The translations under genes and the position numbers were made by a program. DNA of 20,176 bases from Actinomycetes bacterium (GTDB lineage Bacteria; Actinomycetota; Acidimicrobiia; Acidimicrobiales; RAAP-2): assembly GCA_021791615.1 (NCBI GenBank), contig JAJYWG010000077.1, positions 1-20,176 of the forward strand, written 5' to 3'. The notes beneath the pieces were generated by a model. The model was not told where the DNA came from. It worked only from the letters and a program-made list of their open reading frames with translations, and made no database searches. Within the stretch, counting starts at the first letter, position 1, and the number at the start of each line of letters is the position of its first letter. Below are positions 6,503 to 16,016 of the stretch, piece after piece.

Positions 6503-9500
6503 CCCATGTGCTCCAAGACCTGCTGGCTGGCGCGGGGAAGGTTGCGGGAGATCACGATGTCGTCGACGAGGATCACAGGGACGACGCTGCCGTACTCCTT
6601 GGCGTCGCGCAGCGCCTCGTCCGATGCGGTGTCTGGAGTGAGTGGCCCGTGCACGCCGACGATGTAGGCGCGGCCGTTCGACCGGGCGAGGATGGGAGCC
6701 TCGACCAGGCCGATGCCGGGGATCTCGACGCCGGCGTTGCGATGCCAGGTCACACCCGAGTCACCCTGGCGTGAGAGGTCCTCGAACAGTCGGTCGGCTG
6801 CCTGCTCCAGGCGGATCTTGTCGAGGATCGGCTCCTCGCCTCGGACCAGGTAGCGAAGCAGGCTGGCGCCGAGATGGCGGTCGAGGAGGGCGTGCTCGAA
6901 GCGGTTCTTGAAGCTCCGTAGGCACCGGTAGCACGAGCTGTCGCAGATCGCTGGGCAGCCTTCGAGCAGACGGATCGCGTCCTCGAAGAGATCGACGCCG
7001 AACTCGCCGACGCGACGGGCGAAGCCCGCCCCGCCGGGGAGAGTGTCGTAGAGGTAGATCTCGGCTTCGAGTCCTTCATGGCCGCCGGGGCTGAGCGCGG
7101 GTCGGTACTCGGCTTGCAGTTCGCCCGGCTCGATCTCCAGACGGTTGGTGGCCGCGATCGTGAGCGCTTCCGACAAGGTGCGCAGGGCCACCTCCGTGGC
7201 CAGGTAGCCGGGTCGAAGCGTCAGCGGCGCGTCCACGCGCAAGGAGACGAGCAGCACGTCGGAGATGAAGTCCGTACCTAGGACGAGGCCTCGGGTGGCG
7301 GCCGACCCCGGACAGAGCGGGTCTCGGTCGTCGGGGTACGGCTTGTTGTGCGAGCCGCCGACCGTGCGGCTGGGGATCGCGGTCGGCTCGATCAGGCCGC
7401 ACCTAGTGCAGTAGGTGTAGCCCTCCTGGCGCGGGCCGGTGTTGGTGACCAGCAGATGGGTGCGTTCGTAGTGCTGGCGAATCCGATCGGTCACGGTCCG
7501 CCAGCCCTCTGGTGTACCGGGGCCGGGAGCGACCAGCTTGGCCCGGGTGGCGTAGCTACGAGCCGGCTGGTCGTCGAGGGAGGTGCCTTCGTCCCAGGTG
7601 TGTGGGTGGGCGAACCCTGGTGGTCGGATCCAGTTCTTCGCCGACCCGAACGTCGACTCGGACCCGCAAGCCGGGCAGTCTTCGCGCTGGCCGCGCTCGG
7701 CGGCGTCGAAGTCCCTCGTTGCCGCGTAGTGACACACCGAGCATTCGAGGTAGAGCCGTCGTTGCTGCCAGGCCTGGAAGCGGTCGCTCGACATGGGCGA
7801 GTACAGGGCACCGGAGCGCCAGAGCTTCCCGTCGATCCAGACCTCCTTGCCCGGGGCGTACTGGGTGAGAGCGGTCGGGAGCCCCTGGCTCGGGGCGTAC
7901 TGGAACTCTGGTCGAAAGCGCGTCGACCGGTCCTTATCGAACACATAGAACGACACCACGTCGGTGGGGAAGGCGTACCGGGGCAGAACACCTCGGTAGA
8001 GGAGCCGGTCCAGGAGGTTCTCGACGGCTCGGCGTGCGGCGGGGCGCTCTTCGTCGGTTTCGGCCTGCGCCTCGACCACCGTGGCGTCGTCATCGTCTTC
8101 GCCAGGGTGATCGCCGACCGGCTGCGGATCGTCCAGGGCGGGGGGTCCGATGGCACTGTCGACCGCGTCCAGGGTGTCTTCGATCAGGTGATCGAGGAGT
8201 TCCTCGCGCTCGGTTGGCGCCAGCTCAACCGGGAGCCAGTCGCGTAGGTCTTCGGTCAGTTCCTGCTGGTTCTCGTGCAGCCACGCCTCGAAGTCCGCTC
8301 GGTTGATCGGGGAGTCGGTGCCGAGGAAGTCATCGACGGTGCCGAGGACCTCGAACAGCTGCGGCTGCTCCTCGGGTTCGATGTCGGGAAGGCGATCTTG
8401 GTGGTAACGCTGAAAGAGATAGGCGGTGACGTGACGGCGGGCGATCTCTTCGTTGTCCAAGGTGAGCACGGGGTCATCGACCTGGCCGCGGATCATGGCG
8501 TCGGGTTCGGAGAAGTAGTGCTCGTCGTGGCTGTCGGCACTGCCGAAGGCCACCACCGTGGCCACCGCGTTGCCGCGTCGACCGGCCCGCCCTGAGCGTT
8601 GCTGGTAGCTGGCGCGCGATGGCGGCATGTTGCGTAGCGCCACCCCTGACAGCGTTCCGATGTCGATGCCGACCTCCATGGTGGTCGTGCACGACAGCAC
8701 GTCGATCGCCGCTCGGTGTTCGCTGCCCGGGGTTGGGAGGGCGAGGTCGACATCTTGGAAGAGCAACTCGTGCTCTTCGGCTTTGGAGAACACCTCGTCG
8801 GATTGGGCCGCGTTGAGCTGCGCGGTGTGCTCGGCGGCAATGATCGCCATGGGACGCTCCGGGGGCTCGCGCAGGGCGCGGCTTGACGAGCCCCGGTAGT
8901 AGCCCTTGCGGGCGGAGAAGACCGGGTCGGTGTCGGGGTCGATCGGTACCACACGGTCCCGGTGACAGTTGACGCAGGTGGCCGAGCCGGGGAACAGCCG
9001 TTGAGTGGCGCGGCAGGTCTGGCAGTAGCCCCACTCGGTGTCGAGGTCGAGCGCGATGTGCTTGGCCAACATCCGGTATTTCTTCGGGGCAAGCTGCTCG
9101 CAGAAGAGACTGAGGAGCCTCGGCACCCACTCCTTCTCGAAGAGCTTCTTCGCCGCTCGATCTGCGATCCTGTTGGCCACGGCGCTGAAGTTCCCTGAGT
9201 GTGGACGGACTCCGCCGGTCGTCTGGACCCAACTGGCGTCCATGTCTCGGAACCAGATCCCGGCGGTGTAGCTGGCCCATTGGTTGAGCCAGAGGCGGGC
9301 CAGCGCCCGCTTCTCATCGTCGGTGATTGCCGTTCCAGGGAGGTCTGGGAGGGCTAGGACGTTCCCTTCGAGGTTTCTGCGTTCTCGAAGGGAGGCAAGT
9401 GCGAGGGACTGCAAGCCGTAGTAGCGGTCGGTGATGGTGGCGACCATGCCGCGCAGAAGGGCCCGTGGTGACCGCTCGCTTCCGAGCTGGTAGAGCGAGA

Positions 9501-12042
9501 TGAGCTGCGCCGGGTCGCTCAGCGCTCCTCGGTCGACGGCGTCGGCCACCTCGTACATGGCGCGTAGGGATTCGGTACCTTTCAACTCGGGCCGGAGCCG
9601 AACCCCGAGGAGGCGCGAGCCGATCATCACAGCGAGATAGAGGTCGTCGAGGCTGAGGGCAGCCGAGAGATTGCCGATCTCGTCGAGCGCTCGCCAACCC
9701 TTGAGGATTACCGGTCGGAGAACGTCTCGCATGGAGTAGTCCTGGAGGTTCGGAGCGAGACGAGCCGCGGTTTGACGGGAGTCGGAGAACACGAGCACTT
9801 TTCGGCCGCGCAGCGGAGCGAACTCGGTGGCGGCCTGCTGACCGGGAGGCTGGACTTCGATCTGGCGGGTGACGAGCGCCTGGAAGGGTTGGTCGCCCTT
9901 CGTCTGGTGGTCCTGGACCGACGTGCGGCCGTAGCCGGCGTGGGTGTTGCAGACGCCACATGGCTTGAATTCGCCCACCGTGTCGAGGTGGTCGTCGCCG
10001 CCGTCGTCGTTGTGCTCGGGAGTGCGGTTGAGACGCAGGAAGACCTGTCGGGTCCTCTCGCCGAGGGTGGTGGGGTTGAGCCGCCCGGTGATGAGGTCGA
10101 GGTCCGCGGGCTCGGTGTCGATGGTCGGTTCCTCAAGAAGGAGGTCGATCGGGAACAGTTCGAGTACCTGGCCGGTGACGGACACGAAGCCGCTGCCTGG
10201 CTCGTTCCACAAGTAACCGGGGTCCTGGATGTTGTCGGTGTACGCCCGTGCGTACGCGGCCCCGCAGTTGCGGCAGGTGAACAGCTCGAACACCCGTGCC
10301 CCGCAGGTGCACGTGATCCGGGGCTGTGCGTAGAGGGCTCCTACCGGGCTTCCGTGTTTCGCCGTCGTGTCCGAGCAGTTCGGGTCCAAGCAGGCCCAGA
10401 GACCGGGTAGGCCACGGAAGAAGGCATGGATGCGGCAGGGGAGCAGGCCGGGTTCGCCGGGTGCTCGGTGCGCCGCGCTGCCAAGGGCGATGAGCGTGGT
10501 CACCGCCCGATCGGCGAGTTCGGTGTCGACGATGGGAAACAGCGCTCGTCCCAGTTCTCCGAGCGGCGCAGCCTCTTGCATGGTCCTGTTCACGAGCAGG
10601 TTCAGCGGTGGGAAGTCTCGGAGCGCCTCGTAGAGGGCAGGGCCGGAATGGCCGTCCGCCGCCGTGGTGCCCCGATAGGCGAGGAGGTCGCCCACCGCCG
10701 CCAGACGCGCTGCGTCGTCGTCGGCGTCGTAGAACCGCGTGAGCGGTACCGCTGCGAGGGCTCTGGCGTCCGCTTCGGTTCCGACCGAGGCCGGCTCACG
10801 TTGAGCGAGCGTGCCGCTGATCGTTTGGAAGGCGTTGGGCGTCTTACCCGAGAGCTGAGCGGCGAACTCGCGGGCGTAGTCCAAGTCTTTGAAGCTGGCG
10901 CTCGTGCAGATCACCTGGAGACGCTCAGCTGGTATGCCCAGGCGGGATCGGAGACGGCGCAGTAGGAGCCCCACCTCTGCACCGCCGGCTCCGCGGTAGA
11001 GGTGTGCCTCGTCCACGACAAGGAGCAGGCGCTGGTCGGGGTTCTTCTCTAGCCACGCTCGGGTGGCATCGAAGACGGGCCGTTCGAGGGGACGCATCAG
11101 CATGTACTCGAGCATCGAGTAGTTGGTGACCAAGAGATCCGGCGGGCCAGCGAGCACTTCGTGTCGGGTGAACAGCTCAGCGTCGTCGGGCCGGAGCACC
11201 GCTCGCACGAACTCGCCCGATTGGTTCTTCCAGTGCGTACCGCTCTTGCCGAACCACGCCTGGAGGTCGGGCTTGCTCGGCCACTTGCCGCGACTCTTCA
11301 AGTTCGCAACAAGGGCCGCCGCCTGGTCGTGTTCTGGCGAGGTCGGATCGTTCGACGCCTCGAGGAGCGCGATATAGAAGGTCTCGATCGACTTCAGCCG
11401 GACGGTGTCCTTCTTCACCTTACGGACACCGGGGTAGAGGGTCCGGCTCGTGTAGCGAGCGAAGCGGGCCGGCCGGCCGGCCCATGCCGTGAACTGCGCG
11501 CTCACCCGAGGGTCGCCCACGAGCAGCCGGAGCCGTCCAAGTTGATCGTTGACCAGGGCGTTCATCGGGTAGAGGAGCAGGGCCCTGACGGCGGGCGCCG
11601 CGAACGCCTGAGGGTTGCCTTCCGCCTCGGCGGCCAGCTGGGCAAGGATCGGGAGGAGGAACGACTCGGTCTTTCCCGAGCCGGTGCCGGTCGTGATGAC
11701 CAAGCTCATCCCGTCCCGCAAGGTCGCTTCCAGCGCGGTCGCCTGGTGCTCGTAGGGCGGGTCGTACAGCAAGGCTGATTGCCCGTGTCCGGGATGGGCG
11801 AGCGAACTGAGCAGCGACTTGGCGACGCCGGGGATGTCGAGGTCAGCGAAGGAACGGCCGACGGTGTAGCGGGGGGTGCTCTCGATGTATGGGGCCCGGA
11901 ACAGGACGCCCTCTTGCTCCAACAGATCGTGCCGTTGGGCGACGAGGTCAGAGTTTCCGACGTGATAGGTCGCCTCGATGTACTCCTGGAGCGCCTGTCG
12001 AATGCCGGTGATCGTCTCGGCGATAGTTCTGGTGGTTGCCAA
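6499..12042 (-). CDS. giant DEAH-box helicase with DUF1998 C-terminus, DruE-like
   Basis: The start is a TTG directly after the upstream TAG (TAGTTG), with GAGAGGA at 12060-12054 as the ribosome binding site. The 1847-aa protein has a Q-motif-like PYEHQATAL (96-104), Walker A TGTGSGKTE (118-126), motif Ia LYPMNALVNDQL (157-168), TNYSMLEYML (306-315), DEAH (344-347), and a late helicase half with TTMEVGIDIG and motif VI QRSGRAGRRG near 1146-1156. Unusually, the two RecA halves are separated by a large insertion holding several Cys clusters (near 550-595, 694 and 1003-1029). More Cys pairs lie near 1433-1463 and 1540. Near 1668-1708 the DUF1998 signature GGAGFARR is followed by four cysteines in CDSSCYRCLRS context. 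Size and architecture fit the DruE/DrmA/MrfA group, closest in length to DruE. Translocation on nucleic acid is expected. Ends overlap the nuclease start. Confidence 0.88.
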   Translation of the reverse strand: MATTRTIAETITGIRQALQEYIEATYHVGNSDLVAQRHDLLEQEGVLFRAPYIESTPRYTVGRSFADLDIPGVAKSLLSSLAHPGHGQSALLYDPPYEHQATALEATLRDGMSLVITTGTGSGKTESFLLPILAQLAAEAEGNPQAFAAPAVRALLLYPMNALVNDQLGRLRLLVGDPRVSAQFTAWAGRPARFARYTSRTLYPGVRKVKKDTVRLKSIETFYIALLEASNDPTSPEHDQAAALVANLKSRGKWPSKPDLQAWFGKSGTHWKNQSGEFVRAVLRPDDAELFTRHEVLAGPPDLLVTNYSMLEYMLMRPLERPVFDATRAWLEKNPDQRLLLVVDEAHLYRGAGGAEVGLLLRRLRSRLGIPAERLQVICTSASFKDLDYAREFAAQLSGKTPNAFQTISGTLAQREPASVGTEADARALAAVPLTRFYDADDDAARLAAVGDLLAYRGTTAADGHSGPALYEALRDFPPLNLLVNRTMQEAAPLGELGRALFPIVDTELADRAVTTLIALGSAAHRAPGEPGLLPCRIHAFFRGLPGLWACLDPNCSDTTAKHGSPVGALYAQPRITCTCGARVFELFTCRNCGAAYARAYTDNIQDPGYLWNEPGSGFVSVTGQVLELFPIDLLLEEPTIDTEPADLDLITGRLNPTTLGERTRQVFLRLNRTPEHNDDGGDDHLDTVGEFKPCGVCNTHAGYGRTSVQDHQTKGDQPFQALVTRQIEVQPPGQQAATEFAPLRGRKVLVFSDSRQTAARLAPNLQDYSMRDVLRPVILKGWRALDEIGNLSAALSLDDLYLAVMIGSRLLGVRLRPELKGTESLRAMYEVADAVDRGALSDPAQLISLYQLGSERSPRALLRGMVATITDRYYGLQSLALASLRERRNLEGNVLALPDLPGTAITDDEKRALARLWLNQWASYTAGIWFRDMDASWVQTTGGVRPHSGNFSAVANRIADRAAKKLFEKEWVPRLLSLFCEQLAPKKYRMLAKHIALDLDTEWGYCQTCRATQRLFPGSATCVNCHRDRVVPIDPDTDPVFSARKGYYRGSSSRALREPPERPMAIIAAEHTAQLNAAQSDEVFSKAEEHELLFQDVDLALPTPGSEHRAAIDVLSCTTTMEVGIDIGTLSGVALRNMPPSRASYQQRSGRAGRRGNAVATVVAFGSADSHDEHYFSEPDAMIRGQVDDPVLTLDNEEIARRHVTAYLFQRYHQDRLPDIEPEEQPQLFEVLGTVDDFLGTDSPINRADFEAWLHENQQELTEDLRDWLPVELAPTEREELLDHLIEDTLDAVDSAIGPPALDDPQPVGDHPGEDDDDATVVEAQAETDEERPAARRAVENLLDRLLYRGVLPRYAFPTDVVSFYVFDKDRSTRFRPEFQYAPSQGLPTALTQYAPGKEVWIDGKLWRSGALYSPMSSDRFQAWQQRRLYLECSVCHYAATRDFDAAERGQREDCPACGSESTFGSAKNWIRPPGFAHPHTWDEGTSLDDQPARSYATRAKLVAPGPGTPEGWRTVTDRIRQHYERTHLLVTNTGPRQEGYTYCTRCGLIEPTAIPSRTVGGSHNKPYPDDRDPLCPGSAATRGLVLGTDFISDVLLVSLRVDAPLTLRPGYLATEVALRTLSEALTIAATNRLEIEPGELQAEYRPALSPGGHEGLEAEIYLYDTLPGGAGFARRVGEFGVDLFEDAIRLLEGCPAICDSSCYRCLRSFKNRFEHALLDRHLGASLLRYLVRGEEPILDKIRLEQAADRLFEDLSRQGDSGVTWHRNAGVEIPGIGLVEAPILARSNGRAYIVGVHGPLTPDTASDEALRDAKEYGSVVPVILVDDIVISRNLPRASQQVLEHMG

Positions 12043-13137
12043 CTAGGGTCCAGTCCTCTCGGATTCGGTGTCGGTGGACATCCACAGCCGTTGGGTGAAG
12101 AAGTCGAGTTCCTCGGCAACCTCGTTCGCAGGAAGGCTGTAGGAGAACAAGGCGCCCCTCGCGGCGAGCAGCGGGGTGCCGAAGAGATCGAGGCGTCGTT
12201 GCGCCCAACCTGGCAGGGGTGAGAAGAAGTCCAACGCCGTGTAAGCGGTATCGGAGGTGGGGCGGGATCGGACCCGCTGTTTGTGTCCCTGTTCGGCGTC
12301 GATGGCGGCCTGCAGTTCCCAGGCTTCGTCGGCGGCGGGGGCAAGGGAACCGAAGAGGGGGAGATCGACGAGCCGTACGAAGCGACCATCGTCGAGCTGG
12401 GCTGCGCACCAAAGATCGGCGCCGTAGGCCTGCGGTCGACGCGCCACGAACACCCCGGAGTCCCCCGATTTCGCTGCTCGCCATCGCCCCCGGTAGTAGT
12501 CGACGGGCGCATCCGGGTCGATGATCCGGGCTCCGTCGATCTCGCCGGACGGACCGGCTGCGGCGAGGCGCGCCGCGTACTCGCCGACAACCTCGCTGGC
12601 AGATCGTAGGCGCGGGCTATGGAGCCACTGAGACACGCTTCGTTCGGCGATGTCGTTCGCGGCCATGAGCTCGTCGAGATCGAGTCCGGCTCGGAGGACT
12701 CGGAGGTGGCCGTCGAACTCGATGCGGCCCGCCAGGTCACTGGTGGCGAGCGGCTCGCCGTCCGGCCGAACACCGATCAAGACGTAGGCGCCGGAGCTTC
12801 GACGGATGAACGCCGGTTGACCCAGGTAGATGAGCCGCTTCGGACCGTCCGGGTCCGCGGATGGCAACTCGAGGAGATCGCCGACGCCGATGAGAGCGTC
12901 GAGCAGCGTCGCAAGCTGTGCGGGGACTGCTTCGTCGGAGCCGGGCAGTCCGCGGAGCGCGTCCAGAACCGTTCGAATGAGGGTCGCCGGCGTCGCTGGG
13001 CAGTGGAAGGAAGCGGCCCGGCGTAGCGACTCCGCCAGTGCCTCAGTCGAGAACAGATCCACCCCGGCATCGTTGAGTCCCAACGATGCGAGGGCGCGAT
13101 CGGCTACTTGGTGGGATGAGAGGGCGACTACGCCCAT
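12043..13137 (-). CDS. unrecognised 364-aa protein of the Druantia-like cluster
   Basis: The ATG at 13137 is preferred over an in-frame GTG at 13143 because a GAGGG lies 5 nt before it. With this start the gene overlaps the 962-aa gene by 10 nt. The stop is followed at once by the TTG of the helicase, so it sits inside a tightly coupled operon. No enzyme motif is seen. From about residue 30 to 130 a helical stretch (ALAESLRRAASFHC, TLIRTVLDALRGL) leads into a beta pair around LIYLGQPAFIRRSSGAYVLIG, suggestive of a winged-helix or adaptor domain. The middle is rich in RYYRGRW/RRPQAYGADLW-type beta segments. The last 80 residues (LDFFSPLPGWAQRRLDLFG) look helical. By position it could be a subunit that bridges the 962-aa protein and helicase, as DruB-D-like accessory proteins might, but no homology is claimed. 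Confidence 0.75.
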   Translation of the reverse strand: MGVVALSSHQVADRALASLGLNDAGVDLFSTEALAESLRRAASFHCPATPATLIRTVLDALRGLPGSDEAVPAQLATLLDALIGVGDLLELPSADPDGPKRLIYLGQPAFIRRSSGAYVLIGVRPDGEPLATSDLAGRIEFDGHLRVLRAGLDLDELMAANDIAERSVSQWLHSPRLRSASEVVGEYAARLAAAGPSGEIDGARIIDPDAPVDYYRGRWRAAKSGDSGVFVARRPQAYGADLWCAAQLDDGRFVRLVDLPLFGSLAPAADEAWELQAAIDAEQGHKQRVRSRPTSDTAYTALDFFSPLPGWAQRRLDLFGTPLLAARGALFSYSLPANEVAEELDFFTQRLWMSTDTESERTGP

Positions 13138-16016
13138 GACCACCCTCGGTAGATCGAGGCCGGGTCGTCGTCATCGGAATCGAGATGGATGCCGAGGACG
13201 ACGAACCTGGCGGCGCGGATAAGCACTGGCGACGTGATGACTCGATCGACCAAGGATGCCTTCTCGTCGGCGGGCCAACCCTCCAGCGATGACGGTTCGC
13301 TCGCCGCGCGCAAGAGAAACTCGCCGACGCGGCCGGCGTCATCGCGTACGTGGGTGCGATGGGAGAAGGCAGCGAGGACAGAGCCGAACTCCTGAGCACG
13401 CTTCTCTGGGTCGAGGGTGTCCCAGGCACTGAGTCGCCGGCTGATGGCGTCGGCGATGCCGCGTTGATAGTCCTCGGCGCCCACCGCCTCACGAAGCTCC
13501 TGGAAAACGAAGTTGTCGTAGCGGGTACCCCGCCGTTCAAGCTGCGACCATCGGGATCCCGCTGCGACCGACACGACGCCTGCCGTTAGGACCTGAAGGA
13601 CCCTGCGCCGTTCGAATTCCGCGAACGGGTCGCCGGGCAAGGAAGCGGTCGCCCACTGCGCGCAGAGCTCCATCAAGGAGAGCATCTCGTCGGCGCTCCT
13701 CGGCCTGCTGGGTATGTCCGGTGCGGGAAGGGCGTCGCGGAGGTCGGACAGATCGCCGTGGACGTGGGGCGGCATGATGACGAGCGCTTGGAAGGTGTCG
13801 ACTCTGGCGCGAAGGAGACCCCCGGCAGGCCAACGAAGCACCTCCGACACCGCGGAGTCCAGGGACTCCGCGGTGGCGGGCGAGCCGAAGGCGTACCGAG
13901 TCACTTCGGCGGCACTGCCGTCGGTGTTGTCCACGAGGTGCGCGTATGGGCCTGTTCGGTCACGTCGCAGCACCCAACGAAACGGCGAGAACTCTCGCTC
14001 GCACCGCAACTCGACCGATCCGAGATCGGGACTGCTCGCCGTGAGGGTGAGGACTTCCGACTCGTCGTAGCAGTGCTGGAACGCCCTCGAACTGCGGAGC
14101 TGGCTTGCCACCGTCTTCGACCACGTCGCAGCGTCAACCGGCGTGCGTAGCTTGACCCGTTCCGTGGCAAGAACGCCGCCCCGGATGCCTTCCAGGGTCG
14201 CGGCCACCGTGACCTCGGCACCGGTTGGACCGAGCAACTCGATGGGAGCGCGTCCCTCCCAGACGTCCTCCATGACCGGCGCCGGAGGATCGGCCAGCAG
14301 CACCAGCCCCTCTCGCGGCGAACCGCCCGAGGGACGGACCGGCGTGGTACGGACTATGACCGAGAGCGATCCCTCTGCCACTGCGCCGTCCACCCCAGCC
14401 GAGAGCAGCGCGACATCGACCGCGTGCGAGCCGACTTCGAGTCCGCTCAGCCCCACGAACAGCTCGTTCTCACCGAGAGGCCACTCGAGCATCTCCGTCT
14501 TCCCGTCCAGCCGGACGATGCACTGGGTGACGGTTCGCCCCGACTCGATGGCAATGACAACGTCGTCGCCCGCGAGGGAGGTGAGGCTGCCCTGTCCGTC
14601 CCAGTCGCTGGGGATGATGCCCGCGGGACGCACCGAGACGTCGGCAAGCACACCGATCCCCAAAGACGCCAGCGCGGCGGTGGCGCGCTCATCGAGGACC
14701 GCCGGTACCTGGACGATGTAGGCGCTGACGCCAGCCGTGGCGCACGGAGCCGTTACCACCCACGGTGGCCGACCGTCGGTCGGCAGGTCGGCCCGAATGA
14801 GTAGGACGTACAAGTTGCCGGGCCGAACCACTTTGCCGCGGACCTCGGTGGCCAGCCCCGGTTCTCGGACCCTGAAGAGCCAGGCTGGACCGGGGCTGAG
14901 GACGCAATGATCCGCGAGCAGGCGGTTTGCTGATGCCAGCGAGTCGCCCTCGAACTGCAGCAGCGGCACCTGGGAGGCGGGCCACTCATCGAGCCGGACG
15001 CGCTGATCGCCGGCCAAGAGCCGACCCCGAGCGAGAAGGCTCCTTCGCCCCGCCAGCCGGACGCGGGTGCCACGCAGTTGTTCGTAAAGGTCGGGCAGCT
15101 GCTCGGCCAGCAACGACAGGTCGGGCAGCTGGAGATAGACCTCCCACCCATGCTCCGAGAGCTGGACGAACACCCCGGGGTCGGCTCCTCGCGGAAGGCG
15201 CTCGACCGGCTGATTACCGCTTGCTGCACCATTGGTAGAAGGCGACCGGCGAAAGCCGCTCGTGCGGACGTGGTTCGCGGTGCTCTTCGCATCACGGAGC
15301 CACCGGCGGGCTTGGTGATGCTTCGAGAGGGAACCGACGATCCGCTGGAGCGTCGAGTCCACTAGATACGGAGAAGACTCGTTCTCGGGCGAAAGAAGCG
15401 CAGCCGCTACCTGTCCCAGCAGCGCCGCGTTCTGTGCGAAGTAGCGAAACCGCGAGGAGTAGTTGCCCGTGCGCGCCGCGAGGCGCCTCCCGAGGGAGGC
15501 GGGATCGGCGAGCAAGTCGCCCGTCAGACCCGTTCGGTACTCGAAGAGCAGGCGGACGAGATGTTGCTGGAGGTCGGTGGGCAGGACGGCATGAGTGATG
15601 GGCCAGCAGATGATCGAGAAGTGAGCTGCCCACGGACCGGCCGGGACGGCTCCCCCGAAGCGCGTGGCGAAGCGCTGGAACCCTTGGCGGATGAACTCAC
15701 GGTCCTCGTAAGACCAGCCCGGAGTGCGCTGACTGAACATCGGCCAGTACTCGTCACCGGAGTAGTCGTAGCCCACCTCGGCTGCGTAGACGACGAAGGG
15801 CAACGAGGCGGCCATCGGCAGGTGGCGGCGGCCCACTGCGTCCCTCACCGTGGTCGACAGCAAGCTGAGTTCCAGGTCGGAGAGGCCGTGCTCAAGGGCG
15901 AACAGCGGGAACTCGCTACCGGCACTCTCGTCCCGCTGGCTCCGGAGCGCGGCGAAGTGAGCTTCGAGGCGTTGATCGAGCACGCTCAAGCTCGCGCGGC
16001 TGCCGGTCTCGCTCAC
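13128..16016 (-). CDS. large unrecognised 962-aa protein of the Druantia-like cluster
   Basis: The gene starts at GTG 16016 with a poor ribosome binding site, and GTG codons nearby could substitute. The N-terminal 160 residues are helical and look conserved: LPFVVYAAEVGY then GDEYW (87-91), TPGW, and WAAHFSIICWPITHAVLP (129-146), a Trp-rich pattern I associate loosely with large uncharacterised proteins found beside DUF1998 helicases. From about 270 to 700 the protein is beta-rich with repeated hydrophobic alternation, possibly several Ig-like or beta-sandwich modules. From about 740 to 962 it is helical (MLSLMELCAQWATA; RGIADAISRRLSAWD). No nuclease, methylase or ATPase motif and no signal peptide or membrane segment is seen. 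It begins the leftward unit and overlaps the next gene, so it probably belongs to the same complex; a structural or target-sensing role is inference. Confidence 0.8.
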   Translation of the reverse strand: MSETGSRASLSVLDQRLEAHFAALRSQRDESAGSEFPLFALEHGLSDLELSLLSTTVRDAVGRRHLPMAASLPFVVYAAEVGYDYSGDEYWPMFSQRTPGWSYEDREFIRQGFQRFATRFGGAVPAGPWAAHFSIICWPITHAVLPTDLQQHLVRLLFEYRTGLTGDLLADPASLGRRLAARTGNYSSRFRYFAQNAALLGQVAAALLSPENESSPYLVDSTLQRIVGSLSKHHQARRWLRDAKSTANHVRTSGFRRSPSTNGAASGNQPVERLPRGADPGVFVQLSEHGWEVYLQLPDLSLLAEQLPDLYEQLRGTRVRLAGRRSLLARGRLLAGDQRVRLDEWPASQVPLLQFEGDSLASANRLLADHCVLSPGPAWLFRVREPGLATEVRGKVVRPGNLYVLLIRADLPTDGRPPWVVTAPCATAGVSAYIVQVPAVLDERATAALASLGIGVLADVSVRPAGIIPSDWDGQGSLTSLAGDDVVIAIESGRTVTQCIVRLDGKTEMLEWPLGENELFVGLSGLEVGSHAVDVALLSAGVDGAVAEGSLSVIVRTTPVRPSGGSPREGLVLLADPPAPVMEDVWEGRAPIELLGPTGAEVTVAATLEGIRGGVLATERVKLRTPVDAATWSKTVASQLRSSRAFQHCYDESEVLTLTASSPDLGSVELRCEREFSPFRWVLRRDRTGPYAHLVDNTDGSAAEVTRYAFGSPATAESLDSAVSEVLRWPAGGLLRARVDTFQALVIMPPHVHGDLSDLRDALPAPDIPSRPRSADEMLSLMELCAQWATASLPGDPFAEFERRRVLQVLTAGVVSVAAGSRWSQLERRGTRYDNFVFQELREAVGAEDYQRGIADAISRRLSAWDTLDPEKRAQEFGSVLAAFSHRTHVRDDAGRVGEFLLRAASEPSSLEGWPADEKASLVDRVITSPVLIRAARFVVLGIHLDSDDDDPASIYRGWSWA
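13143..13147 (-). promoter_or_regulatory. ribosome binding site deciding start of the 364-aa gene
   Basis: GAGGG on the minus strand lies 5 nt before the ATG at 13137. It overlaps the GTG at 13143, which would have no comparable site, so the ATG is the better start. It lies inside the 3' end of the 962-aa gene. Confidence 0.5.

Noticed and set aside
7348..8247. 299-aa plus-strand frame inside the helicase gene
   Set aside because: Antisense shadow; the minus strand carries zinc-cluster and helicase sequence here.
1775..16016. DISARM or BREX assignment
   Set aside because: No DNA methyltransferase, phospholipase-D-like DrmC, SNF2 DrmD, PglZ or BrxC-like protein is present; the DUF1998 helicase alone is not enough.
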